From assembly GCF_000733295.1 (NCBI RefSeq), contig NZ_JPMI01000072.1, positions 1-56,361 on the forward strand: a stretch of DNA of 56,361 bases, in the 5' to 3' direction. Made by a program: the position numbers and the translations under genes. This DNA comes from Archangium violaceum Cb vi76. GTDB taxonomy: Bacteria > Myxococcota > Myxococcia > Myxococcales > Myxococcaceae. Position 1 is the first letter of the stretch. Every line of letters begins with the position of its first letter. The notes under the pieces were generated by a model that saw nothing but the letters and a program-made list of their open reading frames with translations, made no database searches and was not told the DNA's origin. Below are positions 1-9,817 of the stretch, in pieces.

Positions 1-1
1 C

Positions 2-3000
2 ACGCCGGACTCCGGCTTCCTGGGCACCACGAGCTTCACGTACACGGTGTCGGACGGCAACGGCGGCACGGCCACGGGCACCGTCACGGTGACGGTGATC
101 GACACCAACAACCCGCCCACCGCGGCCAACGACAGCCTCACGGTGGCGGAGGACAGCGGCTACACCTCCATCGAGGTCCTGTTCAATGACTCGAGCGATC
201 CGGACACGGGCGAGACGCTGACGGTGACGGCGGTGTCCACTCCGGCGAACGGCTCGGTGCTGTTCACGGCGGAGCGGGTCCGGTTCAAGCCGGATCCGGA
301 TTTCACCGGCACCACGAGCTTCACGTACACGGTGTCGGATGGCCGGGGCGGTACGGCCACGGCGACGGTGGATGTCACGGTGACGGCGGTGAACGACGCG
401 CCCGTGAACCTGGTCGCCGGTCCGCAGACGACGTCCGAGGACACGGCGCTGGTCTTCTCCTCGCTGAGGGCCATGGCGGTGTCGGATGTGGATGCGGTGA
501 CGGGCGAGCTGCGCGTCACCCTCGAGGCCACGGCGGGCACTCTCACGCTCAGTGGCACCACGGGCCTGACGTTCCTTTCCGGGGACGGGACGGCGGACAC
601 GGAGATGTCGTTCTCGGGCACGCTCGCGGACATCAACGCGGCCCTGGTGGATCTCACCTTCACGCCGGACGCGGGCTTCTCGGGTTCGGGCTCCATCACG
701 CTGACGTCCAATGACCAGGGCAACGCGGGCGCTGGTGGTCCGCTGGAAGATACCGACACGGTCAGCATCACCATCGGGGCCGTCAACGACGCGCCGGTGG
801 TGGGCGCGCCGGGACCGCAGACGTTGCCGGAGGATGGCTCCCTCGTGTTCTCCGCGGCTGGAGGCAATGCCTTCTCGGTGTCCGATGAGGACGTGGGCGC
901 CGGGTCGCTGCGTGTGACGCTCTCGGTGTCCCATGGCACGCTCTGGTTGGCGAGCCCCAGCGGGCTGAGCTTCTCGACGGGTGACGGCTCGGACGACGCG
1001 GCGGTGACCTTCACCGGTGCGCTCGACGACGTGCGGCGCGCGCTGGAGGGTCTGCGCTTCCAGCCCACGGCCTCGTACAACGGTGCGGCCAGCCTCGTGC
1101 TCACCGTGGATGACCAGGGGAACACCGGCAGTGGCGGGGCGAAGTCTGCCAGTGCCACGGTGGACCTCACCGTGACGCCGGTGAACGACCTGCCCACGGC
1201 GAACGGTGACGACCTGGTGGTGGATGAGGACAGCGGGGCCACCGTGGTGGACGTGCTGGCCAATGACTCGAGCGCGCCGGACGTGGGCGAGACGCTCACC
1301 GTCATCTCCGTCACTTCGCCGGCTCATGGCACGGTGACGTTGACGGGTGGAGTGGTGAGCTACCAGCCGAACGCGAACTACAACGGCTCGGACTCGTTCA
1401 CGTACACGGTGTCGGATGGCAATGGCGGCACGGCCACGGCCACCGTCACGGTGTCCGTCAACCCGGTCAACGACGCGCCGACGGGGAACGCGGACGTGTT
1501 CACGGTGAATGCCGGGCGCGGGACCCTCGTGCTGCCCGTGCTCGCCAATGACTCGAGCGCTCCGGACAGCGGCGAGACGCTCACCGTCACCGCCGTGTCC
1601 TCGCCGGCCAGTGGAGGCACGGTGGCGATCTCCTCGGATGGCTCGGCGGTGGAGTTCACGCCGGCCGATGGCTTCGTGGGCACCGTGACCTTCACGTACA
1701 CGGTGTCGGACGGCATGGGGGGCTCGACCACGGTGGACGTGACCGTGACCGTGCTGCCTCCGGATGCGGATGGCGATGGTCTGACCGACGCGGAGGAGCT
1801 CGTGCTGGGCACGGATCCGAACAACCCGGATACGGACGGTGACGGCCTGACGGACGGCATCGAGGCGAAGACGGCGGGCACCGATCCGCTCGACGACGAC
1901 TCGGATGATGACGGTCTGCTCGACGGCAACGAGGATGCCGATCATGACGGCATCGTGGACGCTGGCGAGACGAATCCGCTCGAGGCCGACACGGATGGTG
2001 ACGGGCTCTCGGATGGTCTCGAGCTGGGTCTGACGGAGGCGCAGGGTGATGACACGGATCCCTCGCGCTTCACTCCGGACCAGGATCCGAGCACCACCAC
2101 GGATCCGCTCGACAAGGACACGGACGGTGGAGGTGTGTTCGACGGCATCGAGGATCGCAACCACAACGGCCGTGTCGATGAGCGCGAGCTGGACCCGCGC
2201 AACCCCGCGGATGACTCGGATGCGGATGGTGACGGCGTGGACAACGAGAGGGAGCTGGAGCTCGGGCTCGATCCGTTCGACAGCGACAGTGACGACGACG
2301 GCGTGCCGGACGGGCTCGATGGTCTCACCGACACCGACCAGGACGGTCTCGTGGACGCGCTCGACGCGGACAGCGACAACGACGGTCTGCTCGATGGGAC
2401 CGAGCGGGGCGTGACGCTCGCCACGGTGCCGGCGGGGACCAACACCTCCTCGCCCAATTTCCGCGCGGACGACGACCCGTCCACCACCACCGACCCGCGC
2501 AAGGCGGACACGGATGGTGACGGCCTCGACGATGGCACCGAGGACGCCGACCACGATGGCCGTGTCGACGCGGCCGAGACGGATCCGAACAAGGCGGATA
2601 CGGATGGTGACGCGCTCTCCGATGGTGTCGAGGTGAAGGGCCAGAACCCCACCAACCCGCTCGAGGCGGACACGGATGGCGACGGGCTCACCGACGGTGC
2701 CGAGGACCGTGACCACAACGGTGCCTTCAACCCGGAGGGCAACGAGACCAACCCGAACGACGCCGACACCGACAAGGGTGGGGCGAGTGACGGTATCGAG
2801 GCGCAGGGTGGCAGCAACCCGCTGGACGGCACGGATGACTACATTCTCGCGGGCCACGGTTGCGGCGCCTCGGGCAATGGTCTGGGCGTGCCGCTGGCGA
2901 TGATGCTGCTCGGTCTGCCGCTGCTGAGGCGCCGCCGGGAGGCCGCTCGCGCGCACGTGAGCGCCGCGGCCGGAATGCTGGTGCTGCTGGCCGTCCTCGC

Positions 3001-4741
3001 GGCGGCTCCGGCGGCGGCCCAGCGGTTCCCGGGCACGTCCCAGTCCATCGACGTGCAGCAGTACAAGCCGGGCCCTGGTGCGAAGGACGTGCTGGGTGTC
3101 TCCAGCGCGCGAGTGGAGCGCCACCTGGGGTGGAACCTGGGGCTGTCGCTGAACTACGCGAAGGATCCGCTCGGCTTCTATGACCCGCGCTCGGACGACT
3201 TCGTCTACCAGTTGGTGGAGAACCAGTTCACGGCGGACCTGATGGGCTCCATCTCCCTGTTCGATCGCTTCGAGCTGGGCGTGGCGCTCCCCGTGACGCT
3301 CCAGAGCTCGGAGAAGGACCCGGTGGTCGCGCCGCTCTTCTCCGGGGGCGTGACGGGAACGGGTGTGGGCGACCTGCGCCTGGTTCCCAAGGTGCGCCTG
3401 CTGTCCACGGACGGGGGGCTGCACCTGGGCCTGTTGGTCCCGGTCATCCTTCCCACCGCGGGAGGCACGGAGTTTCGCGGCGGCAGCGGGGTGGCCGTGC
3501 AGCCGAAGCTGCTCGGCGAGTGGGACAACGGCAAGGTGCGCGTGCTGGCCAACGTGGGCCTCAACCTCCGGCGCGAGGAGACCGTCTACAACCTCGACCT
3601 GGGCAACGAGCTCGTCTACGGGCTCGGCGCCGAGGTGCCGTTCTCCCTGGGCAAGCACCGGCTGTCCGCCGAGGCCACGCTGGTGGGCGCGTTGGGGCTG
3701 CGGGAGACCGAGGTCGAGGAGCGGCCGCTGGAGGTGCTCGCCGCGCTGAAGTACCGCGTGACGGACACGCTCGCGGCCCACGTGGGTGGTGGCCCCGGTC
3801 TCACCCACGGATATGGCACGCCGACCTACCGCGTCTTCGCGGGGATCATGTGGACGGCCGGAGCGCGTGCGCAGCCGCGTCCCGAGCCGGTGCCCGAGCC
3901 GGTTTCCACGGTTCGTTCCGAGCCGGCTCCCGTGAAGGCCGCTCCGGCGCCGGTCTGCGCGCTGGGCCCGGAGGACAAGGACGGCTTCCAGGATGAGGAC
4001 GGCTGCGCGGACCCGGACAACGACCAGGACGGTTTCGCGGACACGGCGGACCGCTGCCCGAACGAGCCGGAGACGAAGAACGGCTTCGAGGATGGGGACG
4101 GTTGCCCGGACACGCTGCCTCCGCCGCCTCCGGTGGACACGGACGGGGACGGCCTGATGGATCCGGAGGACCGCTGCCCTCAGGCCGCCGAGGACAAGGA
4201 CGGCTTCGAGGACGGGGACGGCTGCCCGGATCCGGACAACGACAAGGACGGCATCGCGGACGCGGCCGACAAGTGCCCGCTCGAGCCCGAGGTCATCAAC
4301 GGGGTGAAGGACGAGGATGGTTGCCCGGACAAGGGCAAGGTGAAGGTACTCGTCGAGGGCGACAAGATCGTCATCCTGGACAAGGTCTACTTCGCCACCA
4401 GCAAGGACATCATCCTGTCGAAGTCCTTCCCGCTGCTGAAGCAGGTGGCGGCGGTGCTGCGCGCCAACCCGCAGATCGAGCTGGTGCGCGTGGAGGGTCA
4501 CACGGACAACCAGGGCTCGGACGTGAAGAACCTGGACCTGTCCCGCCGCCGCGCGGCCAACGTGCGCAAGCGCCTCATCGAGCAGGAGGGGATCTCTCCG
4601 GACCGGCTGGACTCGGTGGGCTTCGGCGAGGCGAAGCCGGTGGACACCAACGCCACGGCGAAGGGCCGGGAGAACAACCGCCGGGTGGAGTTCACCATCC
4701 TCGAGATGAAGGGCATCGAGGTGGAGCGCGAGGCTCCTTGA
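2..4741 (+). CDS. Giant surface protein: cadherin-like repeats, TSP3 repeats, MYXO-CTERM-like tail, beta-barrel and OmpA domain (5' partial)
   Basis: The reading frame is open at the left edge, so the N-terminus lies outside the window; about 1579 residues are visible. First come tandem cadherin/Big-like modules with the recurring motifs 'GETLTV', 'SFTYTVSDG' and 'VNDAP'. They are followed by a long run of aspartate-rich TSP3-type calcium-binding repeats ([10 protein letters not shown]). Near base 2860-2940 there is a Gly-Cys, hydrophobic helix, RRRR segment resembling a MYXO-CTERM sorting tail. It is followed at once, in frame, by a second signal-peptide-like segment ending 'APAAAQ'. After that come a roughly 270-residue beta-barrel-like region, more TSP3 repeats, and a C-terminal OmpA peptidoglycan-binding domain ('[10 protein letters not shown]', 'NRRVEF'). 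It probably is an outer-membrane adhesin anchored to the cell wall. The mid-protein sorting tail and second leader suggest a fusion of two ancestral genes. Confidence 0.9.
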   Translation, partial: TPDSGFLGTTSFTYTVSDGNGGTATGTVTVTVIDTNNPPTAANDSLTVAEDSGYTSIEVLFNDSSDPDTGETLTVTAVSTPANGSVLFTAERVRFKPDPDFTGTTSFTYTVSDGRGGTATATVDVTVTAVNDAPVNLVAGPQTTSEDTALVFSSLRAMAVSDVDAVTGELRVTLEATAGTLTLSGTTGLTFLSGDGTADTEMSFSGTLADINAALVDLTFTPDAGFSGSGSITLTSNDQGNAGAGGPLEDTDTVSITIGAVNDAPVVGAPGPQTLPEDGSLVFSAAGGNAFSVSDEDVGAGSLRVTLSVSHGTLWLASPSGLSFSTGDGSDDAAVTFTGALDDVRRALEGLRFQPTASYNGAASLVLTVDDQGNTGSGGAKSASATVDLTVTPVNDLPTANGDDLVVDEDSGATVVDVLANDSSAPDVGETLTVISVTSPAHGTVTLTGGVVSYQPNANYNGSDSFTYTVSDGNGGTATATVTVSVNPVNDAPTGNADVFTVNAGRGTLVLPVLANDSSAPDSGETLTVTAVSSPASGGTVAISSDGSAVEFTPADGFVGTVTFTYTVSDGMGGSTTVDVTVTVLPPDADGDGLTDAEELVLGTDPNNPDTDGDGLTDGIEAKTAGTDPLDDDSDDDGLLDGNEDADHDGIVDAGETNPLEADTDGDGLSDGLELGLTEAQGDDTDPSRFTPDQDPSTTTDPLDKDTDGGGVFDGIEDRNHNGRVDERELDPRNPADDSDADGDGVDNERELELGLDPFDSDSDDDGVPDGLDGLTDTDQDGLVDALDADSDNDGLLDGTERGVTLATVPAGTNTSSPNFRADDDPSTTTDPRKADTDGDGLDDGTEDADHDGRVDAAETDPNKADTDGDALSDGVEVKGQNPTNPLEADTDGDGLTDGAEDRDHNGAFNPEGNETNPNDADTDKGGASDGIEAQGGSNPLDGTDDYILAGHGCGASGNGLGVPLAMMLLGLPLLRRRREAARAHVSAAAGMLVLLAVLAAAPAAAQRFPGTSQSIDVQQYKPGPGAKDVLGVSSARVERHLGWNLGLSLNYAKDPLGFYDPRSDDFVYQLVENQFTADLMGSISLFDRFELGVALPVTLQSSEKDPVVAPLFSGGVTGTGVGDLRLVPKVRLLSTDGGLHLGLLVPVILPTAGGTEFRGGSGVAVQPKLLGEWDNGKVRVLANVGLNLRREETVYNLDLGNELVYGLGAEVPFSLGKHRLSAEATLVGALGLRETEVEERPLEVLAALKYRVTDTLAAHVGGGPGLTHGYGTPTYRVFAGIMWTAGARAQPRPEPVPEPVSTVRSEPAPVKAAPAPVCALGPEDKDGFQDEDGCADPDNDQDGFADTADRCPNEPETKNGFEDGDGCPDTLPPPPPVDTDGDGLMDPEDRCPQAAEDKDGFEDGDGCPDPDNDKDGIADAADKCPLEPEVINGVKDEDGCPDKGKVKVLVEGDKIVILDKVYFATSKDIILSKSFPLLKQVAAVLRANPQIELVRVEGHTDNQGSDVKNLDLSRRRAANVRKRLIEQEGISPDRLDSVGFGEAKPVDTNATAKGRENNRRVEFTILEMKGIEVEREAP

Positions 4742-4798
4742 GTCCAGGAGAAGGTCCAGTGATGAGACCTCATCGCGCGAGTCAAGAGGCGTGATGCA

Positions 4799-4827
4799 CC
4801 CACCGCGCCACACTGAAGCGCGGTGGG
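4799..4827 (+). terminator. Hairpin terminator after the OmpA-family gene
   Basis: A perfect 9-bp inverted repeat (cccaccgcg / cgcggtggg) with an 11-base loop lies 58 bases after the stop codon of the giant surface protein and upstream of ftsZ. There is no long T tract, so termination is inferred from the stem and its position only. Confidence 0.45.
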
Positions 4828-4978
4828 GCTTCCGCGTAAGTGCCTGTGACGACTTGGTACTGCGACGTAGCGCTACATGTTCGTAGCTGAGAACTTGCCA
4901 AAGAGCGCGACTTGCTGAAGATGTCGGTTGCAGGGGCGCGCGCGGGCACGTGCGACCTGCGCCGAAAGAAGGAACCAC

Positions 4979-6193
4979 ATGGACCAGTTCGACCAGAACA
5001 AGCAGGCCGCAAAGATTCGTGTCGTCGGCGTGGGTGGCGCCGGCTGTAACGCCGTCAACACGATGATCATGGCGAAGCTTGAGCGGGTCGACTTCATTGC
5101 CGCGAATACCGATGTGCAGGCGCTCGCGGCGAACAAGGCGCCGGTCCGGCTGCAGATCGGTCAGACCCTGACCAAGGGCCTGGGCGCTGGCGCCAACCCG
5201 GAGATGGGCCGCGAGGCCGCGCTCGAGTCGCGCGACCAGATCGCCGCCATGCTCGAGGGCGCGGACATGGTGTTCGTCACCGCCGGCATGGGCGGTGGTA
5301 CCGGCACGGGCGCCGCGCCCATCATCGCGGACATCGCCAAGAGCCTGGGCTGCCTCACGGTGGGCGTGGTCACCAAGCCGTTCCTCTTCGAGGGCAACAA
5401 GCGCCGCAAGCAGGCGGAGCAGGGCCTGGTGGAGCTCAAGGCCGCGGTGGACACCCTCATCACCATCCCCAACCAGCGCCTGCTCACGCTCAGCAACGCG
5501 CCCATGCCGCTGCTGGAGACCTTCAAGCGCGCCGACGAGGTGCTCCTCAACGCCGTCCAGGGCATCTCGGACCTCATCCAGTACCACGGCTACATCAACG
5601 TGGACTTCGCCGACGTGAAGACCATCATGAGCGACAAGGGCCTGGCGCTCATGGGCACCGGTAACTCCTCCGGCGACAAGCGCGCGCTCAACGCCATGCA
5701 GCAGGCCATCTCCAGCCCGCTGCTCGAGGACATCTCCATCGACGGCGCCACCGGCCTGCTCATCAACATCACCGGCGGCCGCGACATGACCCTCCAGGAG
5801 GTCAACGAGGCCCTCACGCTGGTGCACGACGCGGCGGACCCGGACGCGGAGATCATCTTCGGCTCGCTCATCGACGACAACATCAGCGACGAGGTGAAGA
5901 TCACCATCATCGCCACGGGCTTCGTGTCGCGCGATGCGAAGGTGCGTCAGCCGGCTCAGGTGGTGCAGGTGCCCCTTGTTACCCGGCCCTCGCCCGTGTC
6001 GCTGAACGTGGCGCGCGAGGAGGTGGCCAGCCTGGTGCCCGCCAAGGCTGGTTCCCGCTCCCTGCCCGCCGTGGACAGCCGCACGCTCTCCAACCGCACC
6101 GCGGTGGTGAAGGACGCGGCGCTGCCGCTGGACGAGGATCAGTTCGACATCCCCACGTTCCTGCGCCGCCAGGGCCAGACGGAGATGCCGTAG
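4979..6193 (+). CDS. ftsZ: Cell division protein FtsZ
   Basis: Tubulin-like GTPase that polymerises at mid-cell to form the Z-ring; 404 aa, normal for the family. The GTP-binding signature GGGTGTG sits in '[14 protein letters not shown]', and the catalytic T7 loop is in '[11 protein letters not shown]'. The C-terminal conserved peptide that binds FtsA and other partners is visible as 'DIPTFLRRQ'. The ATG at 4979 is preferred over an upstream in-frame start at 4928 because it follows the purine-rich 'aagaagga' at proper spacing and gives the usual short N-terminus. The upstream neighbour is an OmpA-family gene and the downstream one an opposing hypothetical, so ftsQ and ftsA are not adjacent. 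It may be the sole ftsZ relocated outside the dcw cluster, or a second copy; the window cannot decide. Confidence 0.97.
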   Translation: MDQFDQNKQAAKIRVVGVGGAGCNAVNTMIMAKLERVDFIAANTDVQALAANKAPVRLQIGQTLTKGLGAGANPEMGREAALESRDQIAAMLEGADMVFVTAGMGGGTGTGAAPIIADIAKSLGCLTVGVVTKPFLFEGNKRRKQAEQGLVELKAAVDTLITIPNQRLLTLSNAPMPLLETFKRADEVLLNAVQGISDLIQYHGYINVDFADVKTIMSDKGLALMGTGNSSGDKRALNAMQQAISSPLLEDISIDGATGLLINITGGRDMTLQEVNEALTLVHDAADPDAEIIFGSLIDDNISDEVKITIIATGFVSRDAKVRQPAQVVQVPLVTRPSPVSLNVAREEVASLVPAKAGSRSLPAVDSRTLSNRTAVVKDAALPLDEDQFDIPTFLRRQGQTEMP

Positions 6194-6200
6194 AGGTGGG

Positions 6201-6584
6201 CTAGCGCCCCGGGAGGCGGGCCACGCTCGCCGCCCGGTGGTTGCGCCCGGAGAGCGCGTCGCTGCGAGACAGCAGCGTGTCCACCTCGCGGTAGAGCTCG
6301 TCGATACGCTCGGGCAGCCGCGGGGCGGGAACCAGTCCGTCGCCGGACAGTTGCTCCAGCAGGGAGCTGGCCCGCTGTAGCAGCTGATGGGCCCGGAGCA
6401 GCGCCCGTCCCGCCCGGGTGCCCTGGGGCGAGAAGAGCGTGCCGCCCTGGTAGAGGGTCTCGACGGCCGTTCTGTTGGTGCGAAGGCGCTCGGTGACTCG
6501 CGCCCGGTACATCTCCAGCCGCCGCTCGTGGCGAGCGCCCTGGAGATCCACCACTGTTCCTGTCGTGGAGGGCTTCACGGGCAA
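6201..6584 (-). CDS. Hypothetical helical protein
   Basis: Not recognised. It is 127 aa from a TTG start; a GTG at 6578 gives a protein two residues shorter and is equally plausible. Composition is Arg-, Leu- and Glu-rich with heptad-like stretches (for example 'RALLRAHQLLQRASSLLEQL'), suggesting a mostly alpha-helical, possibly coiled-coil, soluble protein. No signal peptide or membrane segment is visible. It is convergent with ftsZ (7 bases between stops) and divergent from the biotin carboxylase gene, so it is probably transcribed alone. Coding status rests on its position, codon use like its neighbours and the absence of a competing gene. Confidence 0.6.
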   Translation of the reverse strand: MPVKPSTTGTVVDLQGARHERRLEMYRARVTERLRTNRTAVETLYQGGTLFSPQGTRAGRALLRAHQLLQRASSLLEQLSGDGLVPAPRLPERIDELYREVDTLLSRSDALSGRNHRAASVARLPGR

Positions 6585-6702
6585 GGACGCTACGCCATTT
6601 ACCTACATGCCCGCAACTTCCCGGCTGGCGGCGCGTTGTCTCCTTGTCACGTCGCGGGGCGAGGTTTAGGTTCGCGCGCCTCTAGTGGAGGGGATGCGGG
6701 CC

Positions 6703-8052
6703 ATGTTCAAGAAGCTGCTCATCGCGAACCGGGGTGAGATCTCCCGTCGGATCAACGCCGTGGCGAAGGGGATGGGGATTGCCACCGTGGCCGTGTACTC
6801 GGACGCGGACGCGGACCTGCCGTTCGTCCGCGAGGCGGACGAGGCGGTGCGCCTGGGGCCCGCTCCCGCCAAGGACAGCTACCTGAACATCGCGGCCATC
6901 CTGGAAGCGGCGAAGTCCACGGGCGCCGACGCGGTGCACCCGGGCTATGGCTTCGTGTCGGAGAACGCCGAGTTCGCCACCGCGTGCAAGGCCGCCGGCA
7001 TCACCTTCGTGGGTCCGCCGCCCGAGGCCATGCTGCGGATGAAGGACAAGAGCCAGGCGCGCAAGCTGGTGGCCGCCGCGGGTGTGCCCGTGGTGCCCGG
7101 CACCGAGGACGTGCTCCCGGACGTGCCGTCCGCGCTGGCCGCCGCCGAGAGCATCGGCTACCCGGTGCTCTGCAAGGCCGCCGGTGGTGGGGGGGGCATC
7201 GGCATGGCCGCGGCCAACAACCCGGCCGAGCTGGAGAAGGTCTTCCGTCAGTGCACGGACCGCGCGAAGGCCGCCTTCGGCCGCGAGGGCGTCTACATCG
7301 AGCGCTACTTCCCGGCGCCGCGTCACATCGAGGTGCAGATTCTCGGTGACCACCACGGGAATCTCATCCACTGCCTGGAGCGCGAGTGCTCCATCCAGCG
7401 CCGCCACCAGAAGGTGGTGGAGGAGGCTCCCTCGCCGCTGTTCGCGGACGGGCGCAACGCGGAGCTGTCCCAGAAGCTCTTCACGGCGGCCATCGCCGCG
7501 GCCAAGGCCTTCGGCTACGCCAACGCGGGCACGGTGGAGTTCCTCTACTCGGACGGCGGCATCTACTTCATCGAGATGAACGCCCGGCTCCAGGTGGAGC
7601 ACCCGGTGACGGAGCTGACCACGGGGTTGGATCTCATCGCCTGGCAGCTGCGCATCGCCGCGGGCGAGAAGCTCACCGTGAAGCAGGAGGACGTGAAGCG
7701 GCGCGGGGCGGCGCTCGAGTTCCGCATCTACGCGGAGGACCCCGTGAAGTTCTTCCCCTCGCCGGGCCCGCTCAAGGTGTACCAGGCGCCCACGGGCGAG
7801 GGCGTGCGCCTGGACTCGGGCTACGCCGAGGGCAACACCGTTACGCCGAACTACGATCCCATGATCGCCAAGCTCATCGTCTCGGGCGCCACGCGCGCCG
7901 AGGCCATCGAGCGCTCCATCGCGGCGCTGCGGAACTTCCGCGTCGAGGGCATCAAGACGAACATCCCCCTGCACCTGCGCATCCTGCAGGAGCCGGTCTT
8001 CCGCGCGGGAGACCTGAACACGCGCTTCCTGGAGCACCACGCGAAGCCGTAG
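6703..8052 (+). CDS. accC: Biotin carboxylase subunit of an acyl-CoA carboxylase
   Basis: ATP-grasp enzyme that carboxylates biotin on a carrier protein using bicarbonate and ATP; 449 aa, the usual AccC length. It starts with the canonical 'MFKKLLIANRGEI'. Earlier in-frame GTG (6685) and ATG (6694) codons are possible, but 'ggagggg' sits about 9 bases before 6703. The glycine-rich nucleotide loop ('GGGGGIGM') and the catalytic segment 'EMNARLQVEHPVTE' are present. The next genes are a stand-alone biotin carrier and an enoyl-CoA hydratase-family protein, and no carboxyltransferase is nearby. This gene order recalls the Bacillus yngHA-yngHB-yngF leucine-degradation genes. The substrate could therefore be methylcrotonyl-CoA or another acyl-CoA rather than acetyl-CoA; that is inference. 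Confidence 0.93.
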   Translation: MFKKLLIANRGEISRRINAVAKGMGIATVAVYSDADADLPFVREADEAVRLGPAPAKDSYLNIAAILEAAKSTGADAVHPGYGFVSENAEFATACKAAGITFVGPPPEAMLRMKDKSQARKLVAAAGVPVVPGTEDVLPDVPSALAAAESIGYPVLCKAAGGGGGIGMAAANNPAELEKVFRQCTDRAKAAFGREGVYIERYFPAPRHIEVQILGDHHGNLIHCLERECSIQRRHQKVVEEAPSPLFADGRNAELSQKLFTAAIAAAKAFGYANAGTVEFLYSDGGIYFIEMNARLQVEHPVTELTTGLDLIAWQLRIAAGEKLTVKQEDVKRRGAALEFRIYAEDPVKFFPSPGPLKVYQAPTGEGVRLDSGYAEGNTVTPNYDPMIAKLIVSGATRAEAIERSIAALRNFRVEGIKTNIPLHLRILQEPVFRAGDLNTRFLEHHAKP

Positions 8053-8115
8053 GCGGACGGGCCGCTCATCTCGCGGCACGCAGATCACACGCAGCACCTT
8101 GCGGAGGACACAGCG

Positions 8116-8328
8116 ATGGCGGACGTGGCGGCGCACATCACCGGGACGGTGTGGAAGATCGAGGTGAAGGTCGGTCAGAAGGTCTCCGCGGGCGAGACGC
8201 TCGTCATCCTCGAGTCCATGAAGATGGAGATGCCCGTGGAGACGACCGAGGACGGCACCGTGAAGGAGATCCGCTGCAAGGAGTCGCAGCCGGTCAACGA
8301 GGGCGACGTCCTCGTGGTGCTCGAGTAG
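8116..8328 (+). CDS. Biotin carboxyl carrier protein, minimal 70-aa form
   Basis: A single biotinyl-lipoyl domain with nothing else. The biotinylation motif is 'ESMKME' with the acceptor lysine at residue 36, and the glycine-containing hairpins on either side are intact. At 70 aa it is far shorter than AccB of fatty-acid synthesis, which carries a long N-terminal Ala/Pro linker. It matches the short carriers that partner with separate biotin carboxylase subunits in amino-acid or propionate catabolism. It lies 63 bases after the carboxylase gene and 13 bases before the enoyl-CoA hydratase-family gene, so co-transcription is likely. Confidence 0.92.
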   Translation: MADVAAHITGTVWKIEVKVGQKVSAGETLVILESMKMEMPVETTEDGTVKEIRCKESQPVNEGDVLVVLE

Positions 8329-8341
8329 CGGGACGCACGCG

Positions 8342-9115
8342 GTGCAGCCGTCCGCCCTGCATGTGGAGGACCGGGACGACGGTGTCCGCGTCCTCACGTT
8401 GTCCAACCCGGCGCGGCGCAACGCGCTCGATGACAGCCAGGTGGCCCGCCTGGACGAGGCGCTGGCCTCGGCTCCCGGCAAGGTGCGCGCCGTCCTCATC
8501 CAGGGCGAGGGCGGTGCCTTCTGCTCGGGCTATGACCTGAACCTGCTGGCGGCGCCCACGGAGGACCGCCTTCCGGACGATGCGCTGATGGCGTGCCTGG
8601 CGAGGCTGGAAGCCCTGCCGCTGCCCAGCGTCGCGCTGGTGCGGGGGCCTGCCTTCGGGGCGGGCTTCGATCTGTCGGCCTCGTGTGACTTCCGGGTGGG
8701 CGCGGAGGACGCGCTCTTCAGCATGCCTCCGGCCCGGCTGGGCATCGTCTACTCGCCGGACGGACTGATGCGCGCGGCCCGGCTGGTGGGCGTGGCGCGT
8801 GCCAAGAACCTCTTCCTCACCGGCCGCCGGCTGGACGCGAAGGACGCGCTGGCCTGGGGCCTGTTGGACGAGTGCCTCCCGGCGGCCGAGGCCGAGGTCC
8901 GGGCGCTGGAGCTGTGCCGGACGCTCGCCGGCCAGGCACCGCTGGCGGTGTCGGGGATGAAGGAGACGTTCCGTCTGCTCACGCGGGCGGCCCTGTCCGA
9001 CGAGGAGCGGGCGCACCTGCGGGAGGTGCGGGCCCGCGCCTTCGCCAGCGAGGATGCCCGGGAGGGCAAGGCGGCGTTCCTGGAGAAACGCACGCCCCGG
9101 TTCCGCGGCCAGTGA
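8342..9115 (+). CDS. Enoyl-CoA hydratase/isomerase (crotonase) family protein
   Basis: A 257-aa crotonase-fold protein from a GTG start with no strong ribosome binding site. The oxyanion-hole motifs are visible in 'GEGGAFCSGYDLN' and 'RGPAFGAGFDLSASCDF'. By eye, the two glutamates that catalyse hydration in classical enoyl-CoA hydratases appear to be replaced: the usual 'PEI' reads 'PPARLGI', and the second position falls in 'VGVARAKNLF'. The reaction may therefore be isomerisation, hydrolysis or another crotonase chemistry. As the last gene of the biotin carboxylase cluster it probably acts on the carboxylated acyl-CoA or a neighbour in the same catabolic route, for example a methylglutaconyl-CoA hydratase role in leucine breakdown. 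Substrate is inference. Confidence 0.85.
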   Translation: MQPSALHVEDRDDGVRVLTLSNPARRNALDDSQVARLDEALASAPGKVRAVLIQGEGGAFCSGYDLNLLAAPTEDRLPDDALMACLARLEALPLPSVALVRGPAFGAGFDLSASCDFRVGAEDALFSMPPARLGIVYSPDGLMRAARLVGVARAKNLFLTGRRLDAKDALAWGLLDECLPAAEAEVRALELCRTLAGQAPLAVSGMKETFRLLTRAALSDEERAHLREVRARAFASEDAREGKAAFLEKRTPRFRGQ

Positions 9116-9136
9116 GGCGGGCCCGCCCGCCGGGGC

Positions 9137-9730
<594 letters not shown>

Positions 9731-9817
9731 GAACCTTCTCCTCGTGTGAGGGGGGAAGCCCGCAGGCCGGGACTCCGCACACGCCGCGGGGGCGCGGTGT
9801 ACGCGGGAGCCGTCGGC

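Noticed and set aside
1-2900. CRISPR-like array suggested by repeated bases in the first gene
   Set aside because: The repeats are in-frame protein repeats (cadherin-like and TSP3) of varying length, not identical units with spacers.
6682-8499. A 605-codon minus-strand open frame
   Set aside because: It is the mirror of the biotin carboxylase and carrier genes, with His/Arg/Leu-rich low-information sequence.
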